This document shows positions 15,543 to 21,659 of a stretch of 25,723 nucleotides of DNA, one piece after another; position 1 is the first letter of the stretch, and every line of letters starts with the position of its first letter. The DNA is taken from contig URGA01000025.1 in assembly GCA_900547275.1 (NCBI GenBank), forward strand, positions 1-25,723. The letters are read 5' to 3'. The position numbers and the translations under genes are program-made. The DNA comes from an uncultured Oscillospiraceae bacterium (GTDB lineage: Bacteria > Bacillota > Clostridia > Oscillospirales > Acutalibacteraceae). The notes under the pieces are model-generated. The model searched no databases, was not told the DNA's origin, and worked only from the letters and a program-made list of their open reading frames with translations.

Positions 15543-16493
15543 ATGAGCAATGCAATTAAAAAAATATCAGCTTCAGTAGCGTTTTTACTGATTTTTGTTA
15601 TTCTTCTGCTTGTATCCTCTTACGTGTTCATGCCGAAAAACAACTTAAAAGAATTCGGAATGGACGACACAGCGGCAAACGGTATTCTCGGAGAAAAAAG
15701 CGACACGATTGACGTGCTTGTTCTCGGTGACAGCGAAGCGTATTCCTCAATTACTCCGATGCAGATATGGAATGATTACGGCTACACAACATACGTCTGC
15801 GCAACCAGCGCGCAGTATCTATCGTATTCGGAAAATCTGCTCAAACAGGCATTCAGAAAGCAGAAGCCGAAACTTGTTATTCTTGAGACAAACGCTATTT
15901 ACCGCGAAATGAAGTTTGAAAACTCAATAATGACTAAGGCTGAAAATTATTTCTCCGTGTTTAAATATCATGACAGATGGAAAAACATGAGCAGAAACGA
16001 TTTTCTCGGCAAAGTTGAATACACCTGGACAGATGATTTTAAAGGCTATTATTACAATTCCAACACTGTAAAGTCAGACAATCTCGACTATATGAAGCCT
16101 ACAGACGAGGCAGAGCAGATAATGCCGATAAATAAAAGTTATGTGAAAAACATGGCTGACTTTTGCAAAGAAAACGGCGCTGACTTTCTTCTTGTCAGCA
16201 CCCCCAGCACAAAAAACTGGAATTACAAAAGACACAACGGAATTGAAAAACTTGCAAAAGAACTTAATCTTAATTATATCGACCTGAACACAGGCGATAC
16301 AAAAGTCGATATCGACTGGTCAAAGGACACAAGGGACAATGGCGACCACCTCAACCACTCAGGCGCTGTAAAAACTACGCGTTTTCTTGGCCAATACATA
16401 AAAAATAACTATTCTTTCCCCGACAAGCGTAAAAACGCTGAGTACAGCAAATGGAACGAAGCGCTTGAGCGTTATACAAAAAAAGTCGGCTAA
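15543..16493 (+). CDS. DltD/AlgX-like SGNH-fold protein, membrane-anchored
   Basis: A 316-residue protein with one N-terminal transmembrane segment (about 8-29) and an extracytoplasmic SGNH domain. The nucleophile block is VLVLGDSEAYSS (Ser64), and the C-terminal acid/His block is GDHLNHSGA (Asp268, His269). Such proteins finish extracellular transfer of acyl or aminoacyl groups to glycans, as DltD does for D-alanylation and AlgX/AlgJ for alginate acetylation. The ATG follows AGGAGG at 15532-15537, ten bases after the MBOAT stop. It is the last gene of the operon, closed by a terminator at 16506. Identity with true DltD is not claimed; the GDSEAYSS block suits the wider DltD/AlgX-like group. 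Confidence 0.85.
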   Translation: MSNAIKKISASVAFLLIFVILLLVSSYVFMPKNNLKEFGMDDTAANGILGEKSDTIDVLVLGDSEAYSSITPMQIWNDYGYTTYVCATSAQYLSYSENLLKQAFRKQKPKLVILETNAIYREMKFENSIMTKAENYFSVFKYHDRWKNMSRNDFLGKVEYTWTDDFKGYYYNSNTVKSDNLDYMKPTDEAEQIMPINKSYVKNMADFCKENGADFLLVSTPSTKNWNYKRHNGIEKLAKELNLNYIDLNTGDTKVDIDWSKDTRDNGDHLNHSGAVKTTRFLGQYIKNNYSFPDKRKNAEYSKWNEALERYTKKVG

Positions 16494-16505
16494 GTCCCAT
16501 GTCAC

Positions 16506-16533
16506 AAAGAGGTTACCGAAAGGTAACCTCTTT
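16506..16533 (+). terminator. Terminator of the dlt-like operon
   Basis: Perfect 12-base stem (16506-16517 with 16522-16533) closed by a GAAA tetraloop; the T stretch is mostly inside the stem, so strength is uncertain. Confidence 0.75.
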
Positions 16534-16859
16534 ATTCGTTGATATACAACTAAAATTAGTCCTCAAATACGATTATGTGTAAAATAAAAATAAATAAAAG
16601 AATAAACTTTATAAAATATGATTAGAAACCATTGACAATTTTCGGCAAGTCAAATAAACTTTGATTATAAACGAACTATAGAAGTCGTCTATCCTATGAC
16701 AAATTGATAATTGCAATAATCTTCATTCTTGACATTTCCGTTTGTACTTTCTTAATTAAATATTATGGAAATTCTGTGATGAATTCAGTATTTTTCGATG
16801 AGAAAATTACACATACAAAATCCAGCAAAAATCGTTTTCATCAAAGAAAGGTGCCCTAA
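16534..16859. other. AT-rich intergenic stretch, no gene seen
   Basis: About 326 bases with no credible reading frame. TTGACA occurs at 16632-16637 and 16729-16734, each followed only by poor -10 matches, so a promoter for the gene at 16860 is likely here but not pinned down. Confidence 0.4.
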
Positions 16860-17438
16860 ATGAAAAAGAAACATAAAATTGCTATCAGTGTTATTGTTAG
16901 CGTGGTTGTTGTTTGCTTGTTGGCAGCAATAATTACAGGTTTAGTTATTCATTTGAAAAAAGTTCAGGAAAATGAAAAATTTCAAAATATAGTTGATGAG
17001 AGCGTTACATTGACGATAAGTTACGACAGAATACTGAGCGATAAAGAATACGAAGATATTCAGACTCACGTTAACTACATACCAAACATACCTGACGGAT
17101 ACGACAAAGCAGTTAAACTGACATTGAAAATGCAGAACAATTCCAACTGTAACTTGTATGGCTTTTTCACCACTATAGATAATGGAAATATATATATGGT
17201 TTCAGAATGTATTGATATAGAACCTACATTTAGAGTTGAAGTAAACAGTGAAATCGAAGTAAGCGCATATGCGTATATAAACAATGACCTTAAAACTGAA
17301 CAAGATATAAAAAACGCACTAAAAAACACATATTTTACTTATGAAATTCTTATTGATAATTCTGATAAGCCGATAGAACCCCACGAGGTGACAATCAAAG
17401 CAATTTGGCAGGACGAAACAGAAAAAGTTAACAAATAA
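16860..17438 (+). CDS. Hypothetical membrane-anchored protein
   Basis: I do not recognise this 192-residue protein. A short basic N-terminus (MKKKHK) and one hydrophobic helix (about 7-31) predict a signal-anchor with the remaining ~160 residues outside the cell. That part is rich in Asn, Glu and beta-prone segments without Cys pairs or known motifs. AAAGAAAGGTG upstream supports the start. It is markedly more AT-rich than the preceding operon and stands alone. It may be one of the many small species-specific surface proteins. Confidence 0.65.
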   Translation: MKKKHKIAISVIVSVVVVCLLAAIITGLVIHLKKVQENEKFQNIVDESVTLTISYDRILSDKEYEDIQTHVNYIPNIPDGYDKAVKLTLKMQNNSNCNLYGFFTTIDNGNIYMVSECIDIEPTFRVEVNSEIEVSAYAYINNDLKTEQDIKNALKNTYFTYEILIDNSDKPIEPHEVTIKAIWQDETEKVNK

Positions 17439-17567
17439 ATATTTCTCTTACTGAAAAAAATCATCGGCAAACAAGCAACCTTTTTTATTTTAAAAGATAG
17501 CAATATAAAATTCAGCTTAAAATTTTTGTATTTATCAATAGATATTCTAAATGTAAATGGGTGGTAA

Positions 17568-17843
17568 AATCGCAATGACAACAATCTATTTTGGGCGTCA
17601 TTATTTGCTTTTCTTGCAATAATTGTAATCTTCATAGTTGAAGAAATAATCTGTTACTTGATCATAAAAAAACGCGGCGAACTTGAAAATTACAGGGAAT
17701 ACAAATCTAAGCGAAATAAATTATATTTATATTCTCCTTATCTGTATAAAAATAAAAAATATTTCTTCATAATCAAACCTGTTTTAATTGCTTTTGTTGT
17801 ACTTATAATTATTCTCCTGTCTTATTTCACTCAAAATTCGTAA
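17568..17843 (+). pseudogene. Possible 5'-truncated remnant of a small membrane protein gene
   Basis: The frame from 17568 (after a stop at 17565) to the stop at 17841-17843 encodes a hydrophobic helix (FWASLFAFLAIIVIFIVEEI), a basic linker (KKRGELENYREYKSKRNKL) and a second helix near the C-terminus. No ATG or GTG precedes the first helix in this frame. The only usable start, TTG at 17658, falls after that helix and lacks a clear ribosome binding site. An upstream ATG (17555) is in another frame and soon stops. A decayed or frameshifted two-helix membrane protein explains this best; a short 61-residue protein from the TTG is the alternative. Confidence 0.35.
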
Positions 17844-17892
17844 TTCTACAATTTAAAAACAGACTTATGTTTAGACAAAATATAAAAGTTTC

Positions 17893-17930
17893 AAGCGGAG
17901 ACGCCTTTATCGGGCGCCTCCGCTTTTTGT
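17893..17930. terminator. Bidirectional terminator
   Basis: The outer stem AAGCGGAG/CTCCGCTT (17893-17900 with 17918-17925) continues into an inner GC-rich stem and is followed by TTTTGTTTT on the plus strand. It lies just past the minus-strand gene ending at 17951. Confidence 0.7.
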
Positions 17931-17950
17931 TTTAATAATCTAATTGAACT

Positions 17951-19777
17951 TTAATCTTCTTGTTCTAACAAATATTCTGACCTAAGAGCTTCAATCAATT
18001 CTTTCTGTTTTTCAGCACTGAGCAGATTTCCTTTATTGTCCCAGTTTGTTTCAAAAGGTTTTGTATAGATCTTTCCCGATGAATCTTTATAGACGTTTTC
18101 TTCGGTCAACTGCAAATAGTCTGCATTATAAAAACAAAGCCAGCCGTCTTCGTCAATAAAGCAATCATCATAATCATATATATTTCCTTTTCCGTCAACA
18201 AGATAATATTGCTTAAAATCTTCCTCATTTTCAGCCTGAAAATTTACTTCGGAATAATAAGAATAACTGTCGCCGTCCTTTGTGTAATATCGAATGAGCG
18301 AAGCGTTTTTATAATATCTTCCGTTTCTGTCAAAATAGCCGCCGTTATAAGCAATTTTCGAGTGGAGATCATTGCCTTCCCCAAAACCAATTGTCGCACT
18401 GCCTGTAAGATTCAAGTCCATTGAACTAAATGAAAAATCCTCATAATAAAATCTTACTGCATCGCGTTTACCCTTTCCGTTGATATGAAGCGTAAACTTC
18501 CATTTGTCAGAAGTTTTATATTCGTACAACTCTTCATATTTCATTTTGAGCTTCGGCTTAAAACGATCAAATGAAGTTCCGAACATATCTATAGAACTTT
18601 CCCATTCATCTTTTGTATACCGCGGCTTCAAAAGCGTAGTATTGGTGTCCCTGGCTATTTTCTCATGGGAAGCGTCTATATCTTTTTGAATTATTTTTTT
18701 AATTTTTTCGGCCTTCTTTTTAAATTTAAAATATTCTTCATTTTCGATACTAAAATCATATGTATAATTTTTCAGATAGTTGGGACTTCCTGTAACAAAG
18801 TTATATTCAAATCGTCCGATTGAGAAATCCGTTTCGTAGTATTCAAATGTACAGTGCTCAGGTACAAATGAAGAATAAAACTTCTGCTTTTCATAGCCAT
18901 TATAATTATAAGAAAGATATGATGTTATTTCATCCAAAGTCTTCTCGTCCGTTTTATACTCTGAAAGAGTTAAACTGTTCATCTGGTTATCAAACATATT
19001 TACCGGCACTGAAACAGTTATCTTATATAGATAATCATTTTGCAGGTTTAACGGGTCGACTTCTTCGTCAGAAATGTATTGAAATTCGATTTTAAACGCT
19101 GCAAATATTCGAGGAACATCGCAAACCCAATCGCTTTCCATTACATATTCAATTTTGTTTTTATCAAGATAATCCAGAACTTCCTGATTTGTAGTGCAAT
19201 TTTCGCTAATATCCTGAAGAATTCTTAGGGATGCCAAATAATCATCACGAAAAGCTTTTTTATCGGTAAAAAACTTTGCGCACAGACAAGCGGCGGCAAT
19301 CACTGAAATTACACACAACACCGCGCATATTTTAACAGTTGCCTTGCTGATTTTATTATCCAATCTGGAATTTGCAAAGTGCAATTTTTTAGCACCGTAA
19401 ATTAAAACCGAAAGGCAAAACAAAAACATTATGACGCCTAAAATAATAATTACGGCAAAAAGAATTTTATTGCTTGGCGGAATTGCTTCAAAATTCACAT
19501 TGCTCTCTTTGAAATAGCTCATCAAATTTTCTTTGTTGCCCAGCGTTATTCTGTTAACTTCAGATAAAATCAGGTAATTATAAACTCCTGTTCCTACACC
19601 GCCTGCAAGAAGAAAAAAGGATTTATAAAAAGACTTTTTCTTCGCTATTATTGCAGAAGCAAAAAGAAAATACCGATTGACAGCGCACAGGTAGCAAGTA
19701 AAATCGAAATTGTTCCCGGATCGCCGAAAAGATAATTTCTGTTTACCATATATCCGGCGCAAAGCAGTAAAAACCAT
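17951..19777 (-). CDS. C-terminal part of a frameshifted HAAS-type membrane protein
   Basis: The frame is open from 19777, but its first ~38 codons only mirror the overlapping gene at 19648-20031 in another frame. Real coding probably begins near 19662, where this frame continues the other gene's last helix (FASAIIAKKKSFYKSFFLLAGG). Further transmembrane segments lie near residues 51-73, 105-128 and 147-170. A long extracytoplasmic, Tyr- and Asp-rich domain follows, with repeated D-x-x-G-x-x-Y units (YFDRNGRYYKN, DGKGNIYDYDD, DSSGKIYTK). Function is unknown. A stand-alone product could start at the Met codon at 19522, but that would lose a helix. It is linked to the PadR gene at 20031. Confidence 0.6.
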   Translation of the reverse strand: MVFTALRRIYGKQKLSFRRSGNNFDFTCYLCAVNRYFLFASAIIAKKKSFYKSFFLLAGGVGTGVYNYLILSEVNRITLGNKENLMSYFKESNVNFEAIPPSNKILFAVIIILGVIMFLFCLSVLIYGAKKLHFANSRLDNKISKATVKICAVLCVISVIAAACLCAKFFTDKKAFRDDYLASLRILQDISENCTTNQEVLDYLDKNKIEYVMESDWVCDVPRIFAAFKIEFQYISDEEVDPLNLQNDYLYKITVSVPVNMFDNQMNSLTLSEYKTDEKTLDEITSYLSYNYNGYEKQKFYSSFVPEHCTFEYYETDFSIGRFEYNFVTGSPNYLKNYTYDFSIENEEYFKFKKKAEKIKKIIQKDIDASHEKIARDTNTTLLKPRYTKDEWESSIDMFGTSFDRFKPKLKMKYEELYEYKTSDKWKFTLHINGKGKRDAVRFYYEDFSFSSMDLNLTGSATIGFGEGNDLHSKIAYNGGYFDRNGRYYKNASLIRYYTKDGDSYSYYSEVNFQAENEEDFKQYYLVDGKGNIYDYDDCFIDEDGWLCFYNADYLQLTEENVYKDSSGKIYTKPFETNWDNKGNLLSAEKQKELIEALRSEYLLEQED

Positions 19778-20031
19778 ATAACGGTTGCTATTATATCGCC
19801 GATGGGATTATAAAAATTGTTGTGAATAGTACCCAAAGTGTCTGCAATATCATCTGCATTTCCCATCTCCTCAATGGCCTTCTCTTCCGCTGCCTCATCT
19901 TCATATCCAGTCTCTTTAAAACCGGCTTTTTTCAATTCTATATGGTCGGATAATTCGCTGCAGACTTTTGATTTTTCAGATGACAACACTATTTTGGCGG
20001 TAGCTTTATTTAAATAATCTTTTTCGTTCAT
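19648..20031 (-). CDS. HAAS-domain (DUF1700-like) protein, N-terminal part before a likely frameshift
   Basis: The 127-residue product starts with a HAAS-type helical domain (about 1-80: SELSDHIELKKAGFKETGYE, EEKAIEEMGNADDIADTLG). Such domains are usually encoded directly after a PadR regulator and fused to membrane segments. Two hydrophobic helices follow (about 80-97 and 108-126), and the frame stops in the middle of a helix at FFLLLQ. One extra T in the T5 run (19661-19665 on the complementary strand) would continue into the downstream frame as IFFFASAIIAKKK, giving one ~690-residue protein. The start overlaps the PadR stop by one base (TAATG). The same arrangement occurs intact at 21660-23259. 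Confidence 0.75.
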   Translation of the reverse strand: MNEKDYLNKATAKIVLSSEKSKVCSELSDHIELKKAGFKETGYEDEAAEEKAIEEMGNADDIADTLGTIHNNFYNPIGDIIATVIWFLLLCAGYMVNRNYLFGDPGTISILLATCALSIGIFFLLLQ

Positions 20032-20357
20032 TATGCAAAATTCAGCACTTTGGAAACGGAAACGCTGAAATCCTTAAATTCCTGCTTTTTTTCAGCCAAA
20101 TGTTTTAAACCCTTTCTCGTAATATGATAATACTTTCTTTTTCTTCCTTCTGAGGAATCCCAATAACTCTCAACGTAGCCCTCGTTTTCAAAAGAATGAA
20201 GGATCGGATACAATGTTCCTTCTTTTAAACTAAAAACATATTCGCTTCTTACTTCTAATTCCTTTATTATGCGGTATCCGTACATATCCTCACTTTTTAT
20301 TACGGAAAGCACCATCATCGGAATGCTTCCGCTAATGAGTTCTTTACATATCTTCAT
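20031..20357 (-). CDS. PadR-family transcriptional regulator, copy 1
   Basis: A 108-residue PadR winged-helix repressor. Family features are MVLSVIKSEDMYGYRIIKEL, then SLKEGTLYPILHSFENEGYV for the recognition helix and wing, and GRKRKYYHITRKGL, followed by a short C-terminal dimerisation helix. It closely resembles the second copy at 22933-23259 (same length, identical over most of the DNA-binding part). CAGGAGG sets the ATG at 20357. The downstream HAAS gene overlaps it by one base, so the two are translated together. An inverted repeat directly after its own -10 box suggests autorepression. Confidence 0.93.
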   Translation of the reverse strand: MKICKELISGSIPMMVLSVIKSEDMYGYRIIKELEVRSEYVFSLKEGTLYPILHSFENEGYVESYWDSSEGRKRKYYHITRKGLKHLAEKKQEFKDFSVSVSKVLNFA

Positions 20358-20391
20358 TTTTTACCTCCTGAATTTAATGTATAGATAAAAT

Positions 20392-20441
20392 ATGCATAGA
20401 CCATCTATGTATATGGTACAATTAAACCGTGCACTTGTCAA
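20392..20441 (-). promoter_or_regulatory. Promoter and PadR operator of module 1
   Basis: On the minus strand TTGACA (20436-20441) and TACCAT (20413-20418) are spaced by 17. Directly downstream lies a near-perfect inverted repeat, ATACATAG-N5-CTATGCAT (20392-20412 region). A repressor bound there would block the start site. Confidence 0.7.
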
Positions 20442-20550
20442 TAATTTTTCAAACTATAATGAAATAAACTTTAGTTTTGTCGATTTTTATCAATAATATG
20501 ATGCCCTCATTAACTTTTTCATTAGTGAATTAAATCCCCGCCGTTTTGCA

Positions 20551-20601
20551 AAAAAACAGGCTATCTTTCGATAACATGTTTTGGAGTTGGAGATGGGACT
20601 T
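20551..20601. repeat. Partial duplicate of the tRNA-Thr tail and its terminator
   Basis: These 51 bases repeat 20697-20747 with two mismatches. They include the tRNA-Thr terminator hairpin, one of whose mismatches weakens the stem, and the last ~20 bases of the tRNA with its CCA (20582-20601). The rest of the tRNA is missing, so this is a non-functional fragment. Confidence 0.85.
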
Positions 20602-20619
20602 TTTAAGTTCTGCAACACG

Positions 20620-20692
20620 CTACGAAACAGTCCGGTGGACTGTTTCTCCCGAATACTAAAGTATTCGGAGCGTCTTGTCGTGGGTTCAAGTC
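20620..20692. repeat. Two-hairpin palindromic element ending in an inverted tRNA-Thr fragment
   Basis: Two adjacent hairpins are visible. GAAACAGTCC/GGACTGTTTC (20624-20633 with 20637-20646) is perfect with a three-base loop. CCGAATAC/GTATTCGG (20649-20656 with 20661-20668) has a TAAA loop. Next, 20677-20692 is a 16-base copy of the tRNA-Thr T-arm in opposite orientation to the real gene. It lies between the two copies of the tRNA tail, like a small structured mobile repeat or its footprint. Confidence 0.6.
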
Positions 20693-20698
20693 AAACAA

Positions 20699-20727
20699 AA
20701 AACAGGCTATCTTTCGATAACCTGTTT
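20699..20727 (-). terminator. Terminator of tRNA-Thr
   Basis: On the minus strand an AAAACAGG/CCTGTTTT stem with an inner TATC-type stem and a GAAA loop, followed by T residues, directly after the tRNA 3' end. Confidence 0.8.
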
Positions 20728-20803
20728 TGGAGCTGGAGATGGGACTTGAACCCACGACCTATTGATTACGAATCAATTGCGCTACCAACTGTGCCACTCC
20801 AGC
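20728..20803 (-). tRNA. tRNA-Thr (anticodon CGU)
   Basis: Minus-strand cloverleaf: acceptor GCTGGAG/CTCCAGC, D-arm GCAC...GC with AGTTGGTAGC, anticodon stem ATTGA/TCAAT with loop TTCGTAA (anticodon CGU, codon ACG), and T-arm GTGGG-TTCAAGT-CCCAT. Discriminator T and an encoded CCA give 76 bases. A plus-strand open frame across it (PRPIDYESIALPTVPLQ) is an artefact of the tRNA. Confidence 0.97.
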
Positions 20804-20835
20804 AAATAAGCGCGCGACAGAACGTCACTTAATGG

Positions 20836-20864
20836 ATTATACAATAAAGCTGAAAGAAAATCAA
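20836..20864 (-). promoter_or_regulatory. Promoter of tRNA-Thr
   Basis: Minus strand TTGATT (20859-20864) and TATAAT (20836-20841), 17-base spacing, 32 bases upstream of the tRNA. Confidence 0.75.
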
Positions 20865-20870
20865 GAAAAA

Positions 20871-20888
20871 ATGGCGCCGAAACGCCAT
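20871..20888. terminator. Terminator of pncC/cinA
   Basis: ATGGCG/CGCCAT stem (20871-20876 with 20883-20888) flanked by A and T runs. It ends the minus-strand gene before the tRNA-Thr promoter. Confidence 0.75.
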
Positions 20889-20894
20889 CTTTTT

Positions 20895-21362
20895 TTAAAT
20901 TAGTTCCAAAAGCTTTGAAAGCACAAACTCAACGGATGATTTACGCACCTGGTTGCGCCCGATCTCGCCGAACTGCTTTGTATAAGTCTTAACTTCTCCG
21001 TTGATGCAAAATCCGAAGCAGACCATTCCTACCGGCTTTTTCTCTGTTCCTCCGCCTGGACCTGCAACGCCTGTTATTCCGACGCCTACATTACTTTTCG
21101 CCGTTTTTGAAACGCCTAACGCCATTTCATAAGCAACTTCTTCACTTACAACGCCGTTGCTCAATATCGTATCGGCCAAAACTCCCAGGAATTCAATTTT
21201 TGCCTCGTTTGCATATGTTACAAAACTTACATTAAGCACTTTTGAAGCATTCGTAACATTCACTAATGTTCCGCAGCAGAGGCCGCCTGTGCAGGACTCC
21301 GCAAACGAGATAGTATAACCCTTTTCCAGTAATTTATTTACAACTTCTTCTTCCAATGCCAT
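20895..21362 (-). CDS. pncC: Nicotinamide-nucleotide amidohydrolase (CinA C-terminal domain type)
   Basis: A 155-residue single-domain protein of the PncC/CinA-C family, which deamidates nicotinamide mononucleotide to nicotinate mononucleotide in pyridine-nucleotide salvage. Family motifs are present: FAESCTGGLCCGTLVNVTNAS near the N-terminus, FVTYANEAKIEFLGV, SNGVVSEEVAYEMALGV, and GVGITGVAGPGGGTEKKPVG with the glycine-rich active-site segment. It lacks the N-terminal MoaB-like domain of full CinA. I use the ATG at 21362 behind GGTGAT. The frame extends to 21503, but that would run into tRNA-Pro and lacks family similarity. Confidence 0.93.
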   Translation of the reverse strand: MALEEEVVNKLLEKGYTISFAESCTGGLCCGTLVNVTNASKVLNVSFVTYANEAKIEFLGVLADTILSNGVVSEEVAYEMALGVSKTAKSNVGVGITGVAGPGGGTEKKPVGMVCFGFCINGEVKTYTKQFGEIGRNQVRKSSVEFVLSKLLELI

Positions 21363-21437
21363 AATATCACCACAAGTATTATTTGATACAAGTATAGCTT
21401 TTATTGAAAAAAATTTCAACAGCATTGCAAAAAAGAC

Positions 21438-21466
21438 TTGCAAAAGTTTGCAGTTTGTGGTATAGT
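21438..21466 (+). promoter_or_regulatory. Promoter of tRNA-Pro
   Basis: TTGCAA (21438-21443) and TATAGT (21461-21466), 17-base spacing, ten bases upstream of the tRNA. Confidence 0.7.
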
Positions 21467-21476
21467 ATCTAGGCAT

Positions 21477-21552
21477 CGGGGTGTGGCGCAGTTGGTAGCG
21501 CACTAGACTGGGGGTCTAGGGGCCGCAAGTTCAAGTCTTGTCACTCCGACCA
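21477..21552 (+). tRNA. tRNA-Pro (anticodon GGG)
   Basis: Cloverleaf with acceptor CGGGGTG/CACTCCG (one G-U), D-loop AGTTGGTAGC, anticodon stem CTAGA/TCTAG with loop CTGGGGG (anticodon GGG, codon CCC), and a T-arm loop with TTCAAGT. Discriminator A and an encoded CCA give 76 bases. Confidence 0.96.
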
Positions 21553-21554
21553 GT

Positions 21555-21581
21555 GAGCAGGTCTTTGACCTGCTCTTTTGT
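21555..21581 (+). terminator. Terminator of tRNA-Pro
   Basis: Perfect nine-base stem GAGCAGGTC/GACCTGCTC with TTT loop (21555-21575), followed by TTTTGTTTTTT. Confidence 0.85.
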
Positions 21582-21626
21582 TTTTTAGATAAAAAGCCGA
21601 TCAACTAATTGAAAACAGAAATATAA

Positions 21627-21659
21627 AAGGCAGGTCAATGACCTGCCTTGTTTTTTTTG
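21627..21659. terminator. Terminator between tRNA-Pro and the HAAS gene
   Basis: Perfect ten-base stem AAGGCAGGTC/GACCTGCCTT with AAT loop (21627-21649), followed on the plus strand by eight T residues. It can stop plus-strand read-through and, more weakly, end the minus-strand gene. The core CAGGTC/GACCTG is shared with the tRNA-Pro terminator upstream. Confidence 0.75.

Noticed and set aside
19655..19672. Programmed -1 frameshifting in the HAAS gene
   Set aside because: The run does not give a good X-XXY-YYZ heptamer and no strong downstream stem was seen; a one-base deletion in a T run is simpler.
20624..20668. CRISPR-like or integron attC-like array
   Set aside because: Only two unlike hairpins, no regular repeat-spacer units, no cas or integrase genes nearby.
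20581..20832. Open frame translating to ...PRPIDYESIALPTVPLQ...
   Set aside because: It is the reverse complement of tRNA-Thr and its duplicated tail, a known type of spurious protein.
21363..21503. Upstream extension of pncC
   Set aside because: It would overlap tRNA-Pro and its promoter; the ATG at 21362 has a ribosome binding site and begins family similarity.
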